A stretch of DNA of 64,000 nt from Lojkania enalia (GCA_010094045.1 ML986585.1:343196-407195), one strand, 5' to 3'. Numbered from the stretch's first letter, positions 20,519-32,649 are shown. Translations and numbers: made by a program. Notes: generated from the sequence alone by a model not told the origin.

Positions 20519-22546
20519 ATGGCGACGCCACATACGCATGCTGATAGCAGCGACGGTCCTCGCTCAACCTTGACATCGCAATTGGAACACCTACTAGCAT
20601 CTTCCCCAATAGCAGAGGAAGCGATTGCGCGAGACCTGGAAGAAGATGAGTCTGAGGTAGAAGAGGAATCTAGCTCCGAAGAGGGGTCCGATGCCTCCAC
20701 TGTCCGCCAATATTCCATGATCCATTCATACCGAAGGCCTTCATACGTGAATCCTGGTGCGCGGTCTACTGCAATTTTCTCGTCGAGTGTCCCAGAGCAT
20801 GGTTATCTGTCCAAAAAGGAGCGTGAACATTGCCGAGAGGAAGAGCGGAGTCTACTTCGAGATAACCAACTCCTACCACCAAAGCATCCCCGGCGCGGAA
20901 GTGAGGGCGCAGGAGGAATAGCCAGGAAATTATCCGTTGGGGCTCTGCGAAAAGTTCGAAGTGCTGCGGATGAAGAGTCTGCGGGTGAACGTACTGCCCT
21001 ACTTGGAGGGGACCCTAGTTTGCCCTATGGGGGCCTCGACACGCCCAGGAATCTGCAGAAAACTTGGGATGCAGCTGTTGCAGCGGGAAAGATAACGACG
21101 ACATGGCAGCGAGAAGCCAAAGTTTTAACCAAATCATCTGCGCCGCTGATTTTAACTTTTCTGCTTCAATATTCTCTGCCAGTAGCAAGTATCTTCTCGG
21201 TCGGGCACATTGGCCGAATAGAATTAGGGGCTGTAAGCTTAGCTACTAGTAAGCCTTTTCATCCTTCGTTCAGTTCCGCAGGACTAACTACTATTCTTTA
21301 GTGACCGCATCTATCACTGGATTTGCCGTATATCAAGGTTTAGCCACCGCTCTTGATACACTCTGCGCGCAAGCCTATGGGTCTGGTCGGCCACACCTTG
21401 TAGGACTTCAGTTTCAAAGGATGTTATGGTTCCTTTGGGTTATCACCATCCCCATTGCGGTAATATGGTCCTTCGGAACCCAAATACTTAATCTTATCGT
21501 CCCTGAGAAAGAGACTGCCCATCTCGCCGGCCTCTATCTGAAAATTCTCATCGCGGGCGCTCCAGGATATGCTGCCTTCGAAGCCGGAAAACGCTACGTG
21601 CAAGCCCAAGGTCTCTTCAGCGCAACAATGTATACACTACTCATCGGAGCACCGCTTAACGCTCTCCTGAACTATTTACTCGTGTGGCGTGTCGGATGGG
21701 GTTTCGTCGGGGCGCCAATCGCAGTCGCCATCACAGAGAACATCCTTCCGCTTCTCCTCTTCCTTTACGTCCGCTTCATCGATGGATATCAGTGCTGGGG
21801 CGGCTTCGATCGCCGAGCACTCAAGAACTGGGTGCCTATGATCAAACTCGCCTTACCAGGCCTCGTCATGGTCCTCGCAGAATTTTTAGCCTTCGAAATC
21901 CTCACACTGAGCTCCAGCTGGATAGGTCCCATCGAGCTTGCCGCCCAAAGCGTCCTCGGTTCCATAACAGGCATTACCTTCCAAATTCCCTTCCCGATGA
22001 GCGTCGCCGCTTCGACGCGCGTCGCGAATCTGATCGGAGCAACGCTAGCGGTCCCCGCGAAAACCGCAGCGAAGGTAGCTTTTGTGTTTGCGGTTTTTAT
22101 AGGTTGTTTGAACATGCTTCTCCTTTCGACTCTTAGGAACTATATCCCACGTCTCTTTACTCCGGATCCGGAGGTCATTACCGAGGTGGCGAACCTTCTT
22201 CCGTTATGCGCCGCTTTCCAGCTCTTCGATGCGCTGGCTTGCAACTGTAACGGTGTCCTTCGTGGACTGGGGAGGCAGGAGATTGGAGGGTATGTGGGGC
22301 TTTTCGCGTACTATGTCGTTGGACTGCCGATTAGTTTTGGGACAGGGTTTGGGGCGAAATGGGGCCTATATGGGCTTTGGGCTGTAAGTAATACTAAGAA
22401 TTTTAGGACCTATAAAAGGCGCTAATTACTGGTAGGGTCCTGCTATCGGATTGGCTACAGTGGCTCTTATCGAGGGTCTGTTTATTTGGAAGACTAGCTG
22501 GGAGAGAGCCGTCGAGGATGCCCATCGACGGAACATTGAAGCTTGA
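20519..22546 (+). CDS. MATE-family efflux transporter
   Basis: Three exons, 20519-21248, 21302-22383 and 22436-22546, give 640 residues (introns 53 and 52 bp). Residues 1-210 are a hydrophilic, acidic and serine-rich cytosolic extension (runs of E and S, then TALLGGDP). The MATE fold follows: FLLQYSLPVASIFSVGHIG, LDTLCAQAYGSG, the loop VQAQGLFSATMYT, a second half beginning KLALPGLVMVLAEFLAFE, and STRVANLIGA and CNGVLRGLGRQEIG, with about 12 membrane helices. MATE proteins export cationic or organic compounds against a proton or sodium gradient; in fungi they sit in plasma or vacuolar membrane, as S. cerevisiae Erc1 does. No substrate can be inferred. The ATG was chosen for its purine context; upstream there is only a TTG in frame. 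Confidence 0.92.
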
Positions 22547-23050
22547 GCGATCTCGGAAGAACTTATGGGTCGCCAAATTGTCCGATATTTACTACGCATT
22601 TGCAGGCGGGATGCTTCTCTCAAGGCTTCGTACCTTTATGCCTGTCCAATAGGGGGGCAATGGAAGAGTGATGTGGAAAAGGCGCAAGACGGGATATTAT
22701 GAGTGATTTGATTACGGTTTTTTGGCGAATGTTTAGGCGAAGCAATGGTTGGTTCTACTATTCGATATGCATGTACAGGTATTCTGATTCCTTGTTTAGT
22801 AGACTTGATACCCTCAATGTCGATTCGAATCATCATGAGCCATTCTTTCTGATCCTAAAGTGCCAGCCAATCTTACTAGTTCCCAATGACTACACGCTAT
22901 GCCGCAATATATGTCACCGGGGTATATCCAATTACCTCGTCCGATCCACCCTCCACCAATCCAACAACATGAGGAATTTGACTGGTCGCATTTCATTTGA
23001 AAAAAAAAAAAAAAGTTATTAATCAATCTATCAAAGCGGCGTCGAGAACC
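22547..23050. other. Convergent intergenic region
   Basis: The 3' ends of the MATE gene (plus) and PQ-loop gene (minus) face each other here. It contains a 15-A run at 23000-23014 close to the PQ-loop stop. No gene is seen. Confidence 0.45.
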
Positions 23051-24098
23051 TCAAGCCCGCCCATTCCCCCTTTCACCCGCTAGTAACGGCGCCCTTTCAC
23101 CATCTTCATCCTCCAACACAACCGCATTTCCATTACCTTGCCTAGCACTCGTATCCGCCTTTCTTCTCGCCTTTCTCTCCCTCCACAAAAACGACAAACT
23201 CATTCCCAGCAAAATCCCCTGCAAACACCCCGTCAAGATAAATAAGCCCCACGCACTCCACCCACCCGGCCCCAGCCTCACAGCTAGACTGCTCGCAAAC
23301 ACAAAACTGCCGGGTGTCTGTATGCACATCATAGGCACGCTGAGGCTTCCCACCTCCTGTAACTTCCAGGTCATGTAGATCTGGGGCAAGTATTGGATAG
23401 CGGCGAGCAGGGTGCCCAGCAAGCCGAGGAAGTTTGCCCAGCCACGGATATGACCCGGCAGCGCGTAAACGAAGATTACGGAGCCGAGGAAGGCGAAGAT
23501 GAAGAATGTGAGACTAAGAGAGAGGACGAGGATCGCTTCTTTCCAGGTGGGGAGCCGCTCATTTATGTCGGCCTCTGGGCTGTTGCGCGGGAAGAAGATG
23601 AGGAATAAGAGCATGCTGTGTTGGTTAGTATTTGTGTTTCTATTGTGGCGTTCTAGGTTTGAATGGAGGAGGTGGAGGGGGGTGGGGGGTACGACGGGGA
23701 GACATACATGAAGAAGAAACATGTCCACTGTACGCCAATCTGGGTGATCCCTAAGAGCGCCGCCGCACATGGGAAGCGCCCAATTTCCTTGCAACATCCC
23801 ATGTCCCGAGTACTCTCCGGGAGCGTGAGGATATTCGCGATGCTAGCCGTGCCGGACACGGTACCTAGGAGGACAAAAAGCGGGCTGAGGCCGGCGGACG
23901 AGCGACGCGATATTATCTTGTAGTGCTGTGGGAGGTAGGATACGAGGATACCAAGCACGATGAAGCTACGCGCATGTGTAAGTTAGCTATTAACTTGGTC
24001 GGATGTTGATGGGAATGACCGTACACGGAGACGCTGAAATTCACAATGTCGGGGTGGGATAGCTCCCGACAGCGGTCAGGAATCGGTTCGTCGAACAT
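23051..24098 (-). CDS. PQ-loop repeat membrane protein
   Basis: Three exons, 24098-24025, 23965-23708 and 23615-23051, give 298 residues; the intron phases agree and one junction has a CTAAC branch point. Two PQ-loop motifs are plain: SYLPQHYKI near residues 34-42 and QYLPQIYMTW near 185-194, each opening a three-helix bundle, with about seven membrane helices in all. Proteins of this build include lysosomal/vacuolar cationic amino-acid and cystine exporters (Ypq1-3, Ers1) and others of unknown cargo. The C-terminus carries ERAPLLAGE, which resembles a dileucine-type vacuolar sorting signal (inference). The cargo is not predictable. Confidence 0.88.
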
Positions 24099-24652
24099 GT
24101 TAGCGAAAGGAGGTATCGTGTGGTGATGTCGAAGCTACCAACAGCTTGAGGCAGCTTTGTCGTGAGGCGTCGAGCTGTTCCTGTGACGTCCAAGGTATGT
24201 TTAGCCGATGAGCCGCGGGGTTAGCCGATCAGGAATGGCGAACCGAGTAGATTAGAGCCGCACCATCCAACATACGGTTGCATACTAGTAGTTGTTGATA
24301 TTCTTGTTGGGCTTATTAGACCTTATTTGAATCAAGTATAGTACCGAGCGTACAAAATAAGGTTGTACAGGAGGTAAGAATCTAGTGCTCCCGGTCTATC
24401 GCGAAGTCGGACGCGTAAATAGATTGGCTAGAGAACCTTTCAAGGCCATGGTGAAATGCCGCTTGTGTAGGCTCGTATGAATCTATTCGATTAATACCCG
24501 AGTCGATGTTACGAAAATGACGGATATTGTGCAATAGCACTTCTATATTCGCATTTTGAGCCATGCATAAAGCTAGATATTTATGCAGGCCCCCACCATA
24601 GTATACTTTGTATCGTAGACGCAGACAGGGCATAGTACACACACAAGAACTT
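24099..24652. other. Intergenic between PQ-loop gene and PEX12
   Basis: Promoter side of the PQ-loop gene and 3' side of PEX12, both on the minus strand. Only short frames are present. Confidence 0.4.
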
Positions 24653-26077
24653 CTATACTACAACCCTCCGCAATGCCTCAGTGCCACCGAGGACTCTCCT
24701 CCCCGTTACTGCATCCCTTCCTTTGCCGGATTCCCATCGTCCCTCACGGCTACCCTCCTCTTTGCCCCAGCCTTCCCCTTCCTCATCATCCTCACCATCC
24801 TCACAGTGGCGTTTGAAGCCAGCAGTGCCCTCCATGAAGGCTATTTGGCGATCATGCGCCCCCTCAACCCAACGGTGAATGCAAGTATAGCAATACACAA
24901 ACCCAACTGGCGAGGCAGTGGGTGTGACAATGGAGAGGCCACAGATGGGGCAGAGATGTGAAGTCGCTGGTATTGGAGCTGGAACTGTGAGAATGGGAAG
25001 GAGGGTTGTCGATGAGATTGGTGGTTCTATTCTCTTAGTCTTCTCCGACGAGGATGACGATGGCCGCTTTTCACTAGCGGGAGAACTGTCAGATGGGTGT
25101 TTGGCGGATGCTTGCCGGACGCTTGGGAGAAGGTTTGGCAGCACAGGTGGGGGCAGGTCGATATTCTCGGCCGCCTTGCGGGACAGTTGGCGCGCAAAGT
25201 CAGATGCGTGCCACCACTCGAGGAACTTCAGAGCAAATATGCTAGTCGGCAGAAGAATCCGGAGCGAAGCAAGCAGCTGCGAGGACATACTCCGCGCCAT
25301 GTTCCTCGGGCTGAAGATCGACGCTCCCTCGCCTGGCCGCACGGGTCCAACATTTCTTGATTGTGTTGCCAGCTCAATGGCTTTGTAGTCTGCTTCACCT
25401 AGCCTCCGTATGCGCGTCCCAATAATCCATAGGAATGGCGAACTATACTTCGTCCCATCAAAGAGATAGGCCATGTTGAAGACCAGCAGAGAGAAGTAAT
25501 ATGCAGCGTTCACGCTTGGATACACTTTCCGCAGGAACCACTTATAATAGAACATCAGCCTCTCCTTAATCGTCGCCCCTGCTCTTAACCCTTCTCTGTC
25601 GCGATTATAACCCGGCCCCAGTATATTGGAATGTGCCGCGTGGATATCGTACCCCTCATCCAGCTTTCTCTTCAGATACGGTAGGCCTATCAACACGGCC
25701 AGATTCCGCCATACATCCCCATTCTTCAGCTGCAATGCTTCACGCACCGAGTCCGATGCGCCCAGCTGTGCACGAGGTATCTCTCCATTCTTCGTTCGCA
25801 GGACACGCGCTCGCTTCAGGCCATAGAAATTCTCGGTAAACGACCCGCCGTATGTCCGTAGGAAATGTCGCTCCACTAGGAGCATCACCAGCGCATAAAC
25901 TTCATCAAACGAATTAAGTATAGGAAGGAGGTATCTCGGGTATCGGTGCGTCGAGACGGCGAGGAGGTATCGGAGAGATGGCGGGAGAAGGGCGGCGAGC
26001 TGATTTTCGGAAAGCAGTTCGAATAATGACGGCTTCAGCTCATCCAGGCCATTCTGCAGACTCGACATGAACTCCAT
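24653..26077 (-). CDS. PEX12: Peroxisomal E3 ligase component Pex12
   Basis: A single exon of 474 residues, close to the usual length for fungal Pex12. The N-terminal Pex2/Pex12 domain is seen in NSFDEVYALVMLLVERHFL, SFTENFYGLKR, GLPYLKRKLDEGYD, FYYKWFLRKVYPSVNA and LFDGTKYSSPFLW. A C-terminal zinc domain near residues 370-400 (CPICG, then CYTCIHRWV) is the partial RING of Pex12, which lacks some of the metal ligands of a full RING. With Pex2 and Pex10 it forms the peroxisomal membrane ubiquitin-ligase complex that recycles the import receptor Pex5. The tail after the RING is acidic and glycine-rich and longer than I would expect. Confidence 0.95.
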   Translation of the reverse strand: MEFMSSLQNGLDELKPSLFELLSENQLAALLPPSLRYLLAVSTHRYPRYLLPILNSFDEVYALVMLLVERHFLRTYGGSFTENFYGLKRARVLRTKNGEIPRAQLGASDSVREALQLKNGDVWRNLAVLIGLPYLKRKLDEGYDIHAAHSNILGPGYNRDREGLRAGATIKERLMFYYKWFLRKVYPSVNAAYYFSLLVFNMAYLFDGTKYSSPFLWIIGTRIRRLGEADYKAIELATQSRNVGPVRPGEGASIFSPRNMARSMSSQLLASLRILLPTSIFALKFLEWWHASDFARQLSRKAAENIDLPPPVLPNLLPSVRQASAKHPSDSSPASEKRPSSSSSEKTKRIEPPISSTTLLPILTVPAPIPATSHLCPICGLSIVTPTASPVGFVYCYTCIHRWVEGAHDRQIAFMEGTAGFKRHCEDGEDDEEGEGWGKEEGSREGRWESGKGRDAVTGRRVLGGTEALRRVVV

Positions 26078-26412
26078 TTTGGAATGTTAGGGTTGTGTCG
26101 GGCTGGTTGCAGCATTGCTGCACGCGTATTGTAGTAGATGGAGGTTGTGATGTGCTTGAGCCGAGGCTTCACGTCGGAACAAACATCCCTGAATTCCGCT
26201 TAGTCATTCCGCATTCGTTATTTGAGTATCTTCGTTCTAGGCTACTTTCACGTCACATTGTGGTATGGATTCAGAGAAAATAGTCCAATATTAATTCTAT
26301 AAAGTTGGGCTGGATGCAATGCACCTCTGCTGCCGTTAATGAATCCATAAGAACCTCAATATTGCTCTCTTTGCAACATTTCCTCTCATCCACTTATCAC
26401 CATTCTCCCCAT
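26078..26412. other. Intergenic, PEX12 promoter
   Basis: A short spacer with no reading frame of interest; it holds the upstream region of PEX12 and the 3' flank of the next minus-strand frame. Confidence 0.4.
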
Positions 26413-27093
26413 TTATGCGCACTGAGGTAACAGACGGTTCTGTGTATCCACATATCCATGATCCTGTAACCATATGATCATCAACCTGGCTCTTGCTGTC
26501 TGCAAATTCTTCGGCAGCTGGCTTACAGAGGCACGGAATTTCGCTATCGCTCTTTCCACCTTCAGCCTCCTACGTTCCCTCTGCAACACATCGTCCCAAG
26601 GAATCCAAGGAATGCATTTGTAGAGTCGTGAGAGGCTATTCCACTCCTCTGCAAAGACAGGTGCGGATTTGTGAAGACAGTATGGCGGTGGAGGATCGAT
26701 CATATCCCTGTCTTCAGGCCTGAGAATAGGAGCTGGCGGGTAGCAACTATATCTAGGACGGCGACGGCTTGACGCTGGAGAGGAACTGCCTTGATGAATA
26801 GTGCTGGAAGAGGGTTCTGCCAAGTTACGAGGAGCTCTTGAATGTTGGCAACAGGTCGGGCGCCCATACGCGGCATCTCGTTGGCAATCTGTGCAGGACA
26901 GCCAGACTCGGTTATGTCTGCATTCCCGGAACGGATCGTATTGTGCGTCTCTTCTTGTATCCCTGATTTGGTTGTTGCGATCTTGGATGGAGCTACCATT
27001 GTCGCTATTGGGGATTTCTACATCGAGGTCAATTTCGTTGTTGGCCATTTTGATTGAGCAAAGATCCGCTTCGGCAAGGATATCCGTTAACAT
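26413..27093 (-). CDS. Unknown protein with small Cys/His cluster
   Basis: An intronless frame of 226 residues (211 if it starts at the second ATG, 27048, which begins MANNEIDLDVEIP). It has one Cys/His-rich stretch (CRHNRVWLSCTDCQRD, then CCQHS) that could bind a metal, a Ser/Pro-rich middle, and a charged helical C-terminus (LQRERRRLKVERAIAKFR). I do not recognise the family. The compositional coherence over the whole length supports a real gene, but no homology does. Confidence 0.5.
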   Translation of the reverse strand: MLTDILAEADLCSIKMANNEIDLDVEIPNSDNGSSIQDRNNQIRDTRRDAQYDPFRECRHNRVWLSCTDCQRDAAYGRPTCCQHSRAPRNLAEPSSSTIHQGSSSPASSRRRPRYSCYPPAPILRPEDRDMIDPPPPYCLHKSAPVFAEEWNSLSRLYKCIPWIPWDDVLQRERRRLKVERAIAKFRASVSQLPKNLQTARARLMIIWLQDHGYVDTQNRLLPQCA

Positions 27094-28890
27094 CTTTCAT
27101 TGAATCATAGTGATGATGGAGTCTACCCCGATGATAGAGGCGATGCATTTTATGCTGTTGGGACACGTTTACATGTGATGCGATTGTAAAACAGTCGTTG
27201 GGAATTTGATGGATGGATCCCCGCATCTTCTCCTTCTATCACCAGCTGTTCATGCTGAGATGCGGTATTGTGCCACCGCGGTGCTCGAGGCCACCAACAT
27301 CTGGCCTATTATAAATCTGTTGTAGTATAATCCAAAAAGGGGTAGGTGTTTGGAGATGATGAGAAGCTATGACCCACGCAACTTCCCTATAGGATGACCC
27401 TTCCGATGGTGTGAAGAGCTGGAGTTACGTAACATCGTTTGTAACTCAGTGTATAGACTCAAATGTGAAGTTTTCCGAGTGGGTAGTCGAGATCCTTTGG
27501 TTGATAATCGCACAAGCCGTGCTCGTGTGATCTCTACGAGCAGGTCCGGAAAACGGCACTAGAGAAAGCACAACTACAAAGGAAGAAGAAATGCATGTAC
27601 GTATGTGGCACAAGTCTCGCAATAGTGCGGTTTAGCGATATAAAGTGGCGTCGTTTGGCTTATGCTGCTTAGACGAGCTCAGCTGAGCTTTGACTCTGCA
27701 CTATATGCGTCTTACATGGTCAAGATACCAATCCTTCGTTCATTAAAATTGATGAACACTACAGCAAGGCCGGAGCGTGGGAGGAGCCACATTGTATGCC
27801 GAATCGATTAGCGCTATGGATGCACTAGGGCGCAAATATTATGGATATGTGAGTCAACCACAAAGGCGGTAATAGTCTCTCACACAGCAAACGTAGATAT
27901 TGCAGACTAATGAATTGGCCAAATAAATCTGGTAACAGAAGAGACTAAAAGTTGATAAGATGATCTACTCTCTCGTCATCTCAAACCCTTTCACATGGTA
28001 GTTGACCCTCAGTATCCTTCCGCAAAGAAAATGTTGGGCGACTTGTATAATGAATTGTTAGCAAGGTTGGAAGTACTTTTACTGAATATTCTCCATAGCT
28101 TGTTGAGGTACCATTTTCGATACACCGAGTGCCTCTTTTGCGACACTCTTGCATCGGGAGACCATCTTTCAAGCTACGCCGAAAATGCTCGGAATGCATA
28201 TTTCGTACATCATAACTTCCAGCCTTCATTGATAAAATAGGCCTTGTCTATTGTTGATTTTCGCGTCCCCACCAACTAGCAGCTTTACAGATAGTCGACA
28301 TGTTCGGAATCCCAGTCTATTCGGGAGAGAAATGAGGGAACTAGTCCACTGATAGCCTCATATATTCTACTACCACTACGTATGAAGGGCGAGTTTCTGT
28401 CGTTTGCGTATGTCATCAGGTCGAGGGACGCAAATACCTAGAAGCGCAGACTGATTAACTTTGCAATATATTCTATGATATATCTTCATCCTCTGGCACT
28501 TCCTAGTCTCGGGAACCATCGGTGCGGAGTGACACAGACGTTTCTAGGGTTGCACTAGAGTTTAGATTATCGAGCATTTGCCCAGAGCAGGCTGTCTGCA
28601 AATGCGATAGAAGACAAGGAAAGGGCCGGAGACGAAGGCTTGATCTGTCTTCCCAATGTTAATCGTGGCAACTCGCTTCAGGATGATCCATCAGCTCAAT
28701 GCTCTACTTCACTAGATGAAGCGGACTGCTAGGAAGGAAAGGATAAAGAGAAAATCACAAGATATGACCTAGATGAAGAGGATGAATTAGCTCTAACTCC
28801 AGTAGCGTGCCGAGTGTCGGATGAAGGGACCCTGGATAACGATCGCCGCCGCCTAATTTACAGTCAGATGGGGAGATATTCGACGTTTTT
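27094..28890. other. Intergenic, AT-rich, no gene seen
   Basis: Scattered frames of up to 82 codons on both strands near 27981-28240, none with recognisable motifs. Stop codons are frequent throughout. No RNA gene or repeat was found by eye. Confidence 0.4.
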
Positions 28891-30240
28891 CAGACTCTTA
28901 ACATATCGGCACTGGTCCTCTCATTCTGTCGCCCCGCCGAAGCCGTCCTAAGACAAGGCCTCCCTCATGCAGCAGTTCTAAATCTGCAACTAGTAGCGAC
29001 AAAGGACGGAGACGCTGGACTAATTGTACAAGGCGTTGTATTGGAATTACGTCCATCGGTCGATAGACCCCGATGAGACCAGGCTGGTTGCTGCTCTCCG
29101 AGTTGTTTGCGAGAGACGTTAGATGTTCAATTGTGAAGCCGGATGGACTACGTTGGCAAAGCCATGCACCGACGGAAACAGGCACGGGTCTGACTGAACA
29201 TCTGCTCGTGCACATAGCTGGCCAAGACTGGCGTAGTGGAAGTCGCCCACGCCCTCTAGAATTCTTCCGTTCAGTCAAAGTATTTCTGTCTGCGCCGAGT
29301 TGCAGTGCGACCGCATTTTGCGTTGTTGTGCTCAGCCTTGCACAACCGTGCACGGCCAATAACAACGGCCCGCAGCGGCCGAGAGTGATGCCTGTATGCC
29401 TATACGAGTCAAGCCTTCACACATTCCGTGCCAGAGGGCGTCGTACAGGGACCACCCCCACATCCATCCCAAGGAACGGCCCTCCACGCTCCAAGACAGC
29501 ATTACAGCTCGCGCAGGAAGAGAAGAGTCGGCGATGTGGGAGAGACATCTGCGGACCCGACAGCCAAACAACAGTCCCATGGAAGCTCCAAAGCTGCGGA
29601 TTTTGGGTGTGGCGCCCTGCAAGGTCCTGGCGTTCGGGAAGCCGGCTGGTGTCAAGGCGAATCAGCTCGCGGCGGCCTGCTACAGCGCGAGGGCAAAAGC
29701 AAAAGTGCTGTCAGCCCGAAGATAGAGAGGGAGAGAGGGTGGTTTGGCAAGGCTCGTCTATCTCTGTCGGCGGGTTCGAGCACGCGCTCTGACACATGGT
29801 AATTTTGTAACAAAAGGGACCAAGGCTGCAAGTGCCAGCAAGGCCCTGCGACGGCTCGGCTTAGCCGCCTCCCACGAGCCCGTTCTTGATCCGTCGGGCG
29901 TTGCGCTAAGCCGCTCTTGGGCGGTGGTCCCAACTGGCCTTATCAACACCAAGACTTTCATCTCCAAGTCTCCACCACTTCGAACATGCACAAGCCCTTC
30001 TCGCGAGCCTTGGCCTCTTCCCACCTCCCGAACCGGCTTCACTGTGTGGCTCGCCTCCCCTTGTGCACGCCAATATGGGGGGACGGCCTGAGAAATACGC
30101 TCTGGGGCAGCGCCTCAGCGCCTGCGCATCATGAAACGGCTGGTTCCCTTATCTTTGCCAAGCCGGCCTCCTGGGGACGACGGCCAGGGCGTGGGAACGT
30201 GCCGAGCGCGACAGCAATGTCGGAACCTCAGGTCTGGTAA
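28891..30240. other. GC-richer block upstream of ammonium transporter
   Basis: Composition changes to GC-rich here and long frames open on several phases and both strands at once (for example 29073-29792 plus). Their translations are low in hydrophobic patterning and resemble no family, which is what a GC-rich non-coding stretch produces. It may be promoter and leader sequence of the transporter or a transferred or decayed element; I cannot decide. Confidence 0.35.
29940..30154. promoter_or_regulatory. Possible GATA-factor sites for ammonium transporter
   Basis: Two HGATAR sites on the minus strand: TTATCA at 29940-29945 (TGATAA) and TTATCT at 30149-30154 (AGATAA), about 430 and 220 bp before the start codon. 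Fungal ammonium permease genes are controlled by AreA/Nit2-type GATA factors, so the sites fit, but such hexamers are common by chance. Confidence 0.35.
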
Positions 30241-30267
30241 TAATCGTACGTGGCCAGCAGGGCCATG

Positions 30268-30274
30268 TATATAT
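30268..30274 (+). promoter_or_regulatory. TATA box of ammonium transporter gene
   Basis: TATATAT lies 100 bp before the start codon at 30374, a normal distance for a fungal core promoter and in keeping with a strongly regulated gene. Confidence 0.5.
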
Positions 30275-30373
30275 GACTCCCCACCCCCTGGACCACAAAG
30301 GCTTTGAAGATCAATTGCGCGTTCCAATTCAACTTCCTTTGGAGGATCCGCGAGGCAGATCTCCGTCGTCACT

Positions 30374-31924
30374 ATGTTGTTCCCAAGGCACGATAACCCA
30401 CCGGTACATTGTCACTTCCACTATTGGTCTCAGTTCTAGTTGCTGACTGGTTGCAGCCCGAATACAACGAGTCCCAGCCAGATGGCGGCAACTCGCTGGA
30501 AGAGGACATCAACGCTCAATACGCGGGCTATGAGGCCCATTATGTCTACCTCCTCATCATGGCCTACCTTGTCTGGCTCATCATCCCCGGTATCGGTTTC
30601 CTGTACAGTGGTCTCGCCCGCCGCAAGTCGGCGCTGTCTCTCCTCTTCCAGTCGTTGATGGTCTGCGGAGTGTACGTCAACACGCAACTAGCCCGTTCTA
30701 TGCATGGGCGCTAACAATTGGAATAGTGTCTGCTTCCAATGGATGTTCTGGGGCTATTCGTTGGCCTACTCCGCCACCGCCAGTTCTTTCATTGGCGACC
30801 TTAGCCAATTCGGCTTGAAGAACGTCGTTGCGGCTCCCATTGGCCTTCTCCCTGAGCTCGTCTTCTGTCTCTACCAGATGCTCTTCTGCGCTTGCACTGT
30901 CATGCTCGTCGTCGGCGGATCCTTCGAGCGTGGTCGCATCCTGCCATCAATGGTCTTCGCTTTCTGCTGGGCCACTATCGTGTACTGCCCAATTGCATGC
31001 TGGACCTGGAATGCCAATGGATGGCTTTACAACCTCCCATCCCTCGACTTTGCCGGAGGTGGCCCTGTCCACGTTGCCAGCGGCTGGGCTGCATTGGCCT
31101 ACGCCTTCGTTCTCGGCAAGCGCAAGCACAAGGGTGACAAGATTCACGGCAAGCCGCATAACCCCACTCTTGTCTTCCTCGGTACCGTTCTCATTTGGTT
31201 TGGTTGGTTTGGTTTCAACGGCGGTTCGGCCTTGAACGCCACCATCCGCTCCGTGATGGCTGCTTTCAACACTAACACTGCCGCCTCTTTCGGTGTCTTG
31301 GGCTGGACCCTCGTCGATTTCGTCCGCACCAAGGGCCACTTCAGCGTCGTCGGAGCCTGCTCAGGTGCCATCGCTGGCCTCGTCGGTATTACCCCTGCCG
31401 CTGGTTACGTCTCCGTTTGGATCGCTGCCTTGATCGGTTTCCTGACTGGCTGTATTTGCTCTTTGTGCGCCAACATCGACAAGTGGCTCCATATTGATGA
31501 GGGCATGGACGTCTTCAAGCTTCACGGTATCGGTGGTATGACTGGATCCTTCTTGACTGGTATCTTCGCTCAGAAGTGGGTCTCGTCTCTTGACGGTGCC
31601 ACGATTGCTGAAGGCGCTCTCGACGGTGTTGGCGTTCAGGTTGGTCGCCAGCTTGCTGAGATCTGTGCCATCTCTTCCTACTCTTTCGTCGTAACTTGCA
31701 TTCTCCTCTTCGCGCTCAAGTACATTCCGTTCATGCACCTCCGTGTCAGCGAGGAGGCCGAGATGATTGGTCTTGACCGTGACCAGTTCTTCGACGAGCA
31801 GATTGGTGACTGGAGCATGATGGAGCAGCATCTCACTTATGAGGGTGTCAAGGCCCCGGGTGCGCATGCTAGCAGCGCAAACAGCGTCAATGCTCAGAAT
31901 GAGGCTCCGGTTAAGGCTGAGTAG
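30374..31924 (+). CDS. Ammonium transporter, Mep/Amt family
   Basis: Three exons, 30374-30403, 30457-30671 and 30727-31924, give 480 residues. The first exon has only 10 codons; its intron (53 bp) has a GCTGAC branch and TTGCAG acceptor. The family signatures are clear: AQYAGYEAHYVYLLIMAYLV, FQWMFWGYSLAYS, CWTWNANGWL and KLHGIGGMTGSFLTGIFA. The pore twin histidines are His197 (GPVHVASG) and His348 (KLHGIGG), 151 residues apart, against 150 in E. coli AmtB. There are about 11 membrane helices and a cytosolic tail. It imports ammonium across the plasma membrane. Whether it corresponds to the high-affinity sensor-type Mep2 or to MeaA/Mep1 cannot be settled here. Confidence 0.95.
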
Positions 31925-32649
31925 TTGATTTCGGTTGATTGGGGAAGATGAGTTATGGCATTGGGCGGCCGGTCTGGGAATCGGAATATTTTTTCTAAGA
32001 CATGATATCCATTCGTTGTGATCTACACATTTTATACCTATACTGCCTTAATAAATTGACCGTTATCTTAGTACATGATTACTTTTGTCGTCGTGCATAA
32101 CGGACTCTTTATCTTTCGTGCATTATGCTGGTGTCGGGCATTAGCGCGCTGGGTGCGGTATAGCGCGAGCGGATCTTCACGGATCTCAGATGCTCCCGCC
32201 AGATCCACAGACGATCCATCCTTAACTCGACGCACCTAAGCCCTACTAACAAACAACTTGCGTCCTGTCACAAGATCTAACAAGGTAATAGTAATTAAAG
32301 AGTAATGTTTAAGAGACTGTTGCCAAGTGGTACGGCTGAAGAGCGCCATCGGCTCTGCATACCTGTCCAAGACTGACTAGGTCACCGAGATCCCGCCAGG
32401 TCTCTACGAGATGCAATGCAACGTCCAGCGCGGGGAGCCAGAACCCTTTGGAGCAGCGAGTCAAGAAGAATATAAGTATAACATCATTCATGTACTCAAG
32501 CCTAGTCATTTCTCACCCTCACATACTCTTATCATAGCTAGCAGAGCACATTCTGCGTACACACCAGCCTCGAAACAACAACTCTCCCCACTTTTCCCGC
32601 ATTCGACCACAATCCATCATCTACCATCAAACATTGAACCAAACCCACA
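31925..32649. other. Intergenic, transporter 3' end and hydrolase promoter
   Basis: An AATAAA-type signal lies near 32050, about 125 bp after the transporter stop, and could direct polyadenylation. The remainder is the upstream region of the hydrolase gene and contains no supported gene. Confidence 0.4.

Noticed and set aside
20519..27093. MATE transporter, PQ-loop protein and neighbours as a biosynthetic or resistance cluster
   Set aside because: No synthase, P450 or other tailoring enzyme is nearby, and PEX12 is a housekeeping gene. The genes appear unrelated.
29073..29792. Open frame of 239 codons upstream of the ammonium transporter, with other long frames overlapping it
   Set aside because: Several phases and both strands are open together, as GC-rich non-coding DNA allows. 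No translation shows a domain, signal peptide or plausible splice structure.
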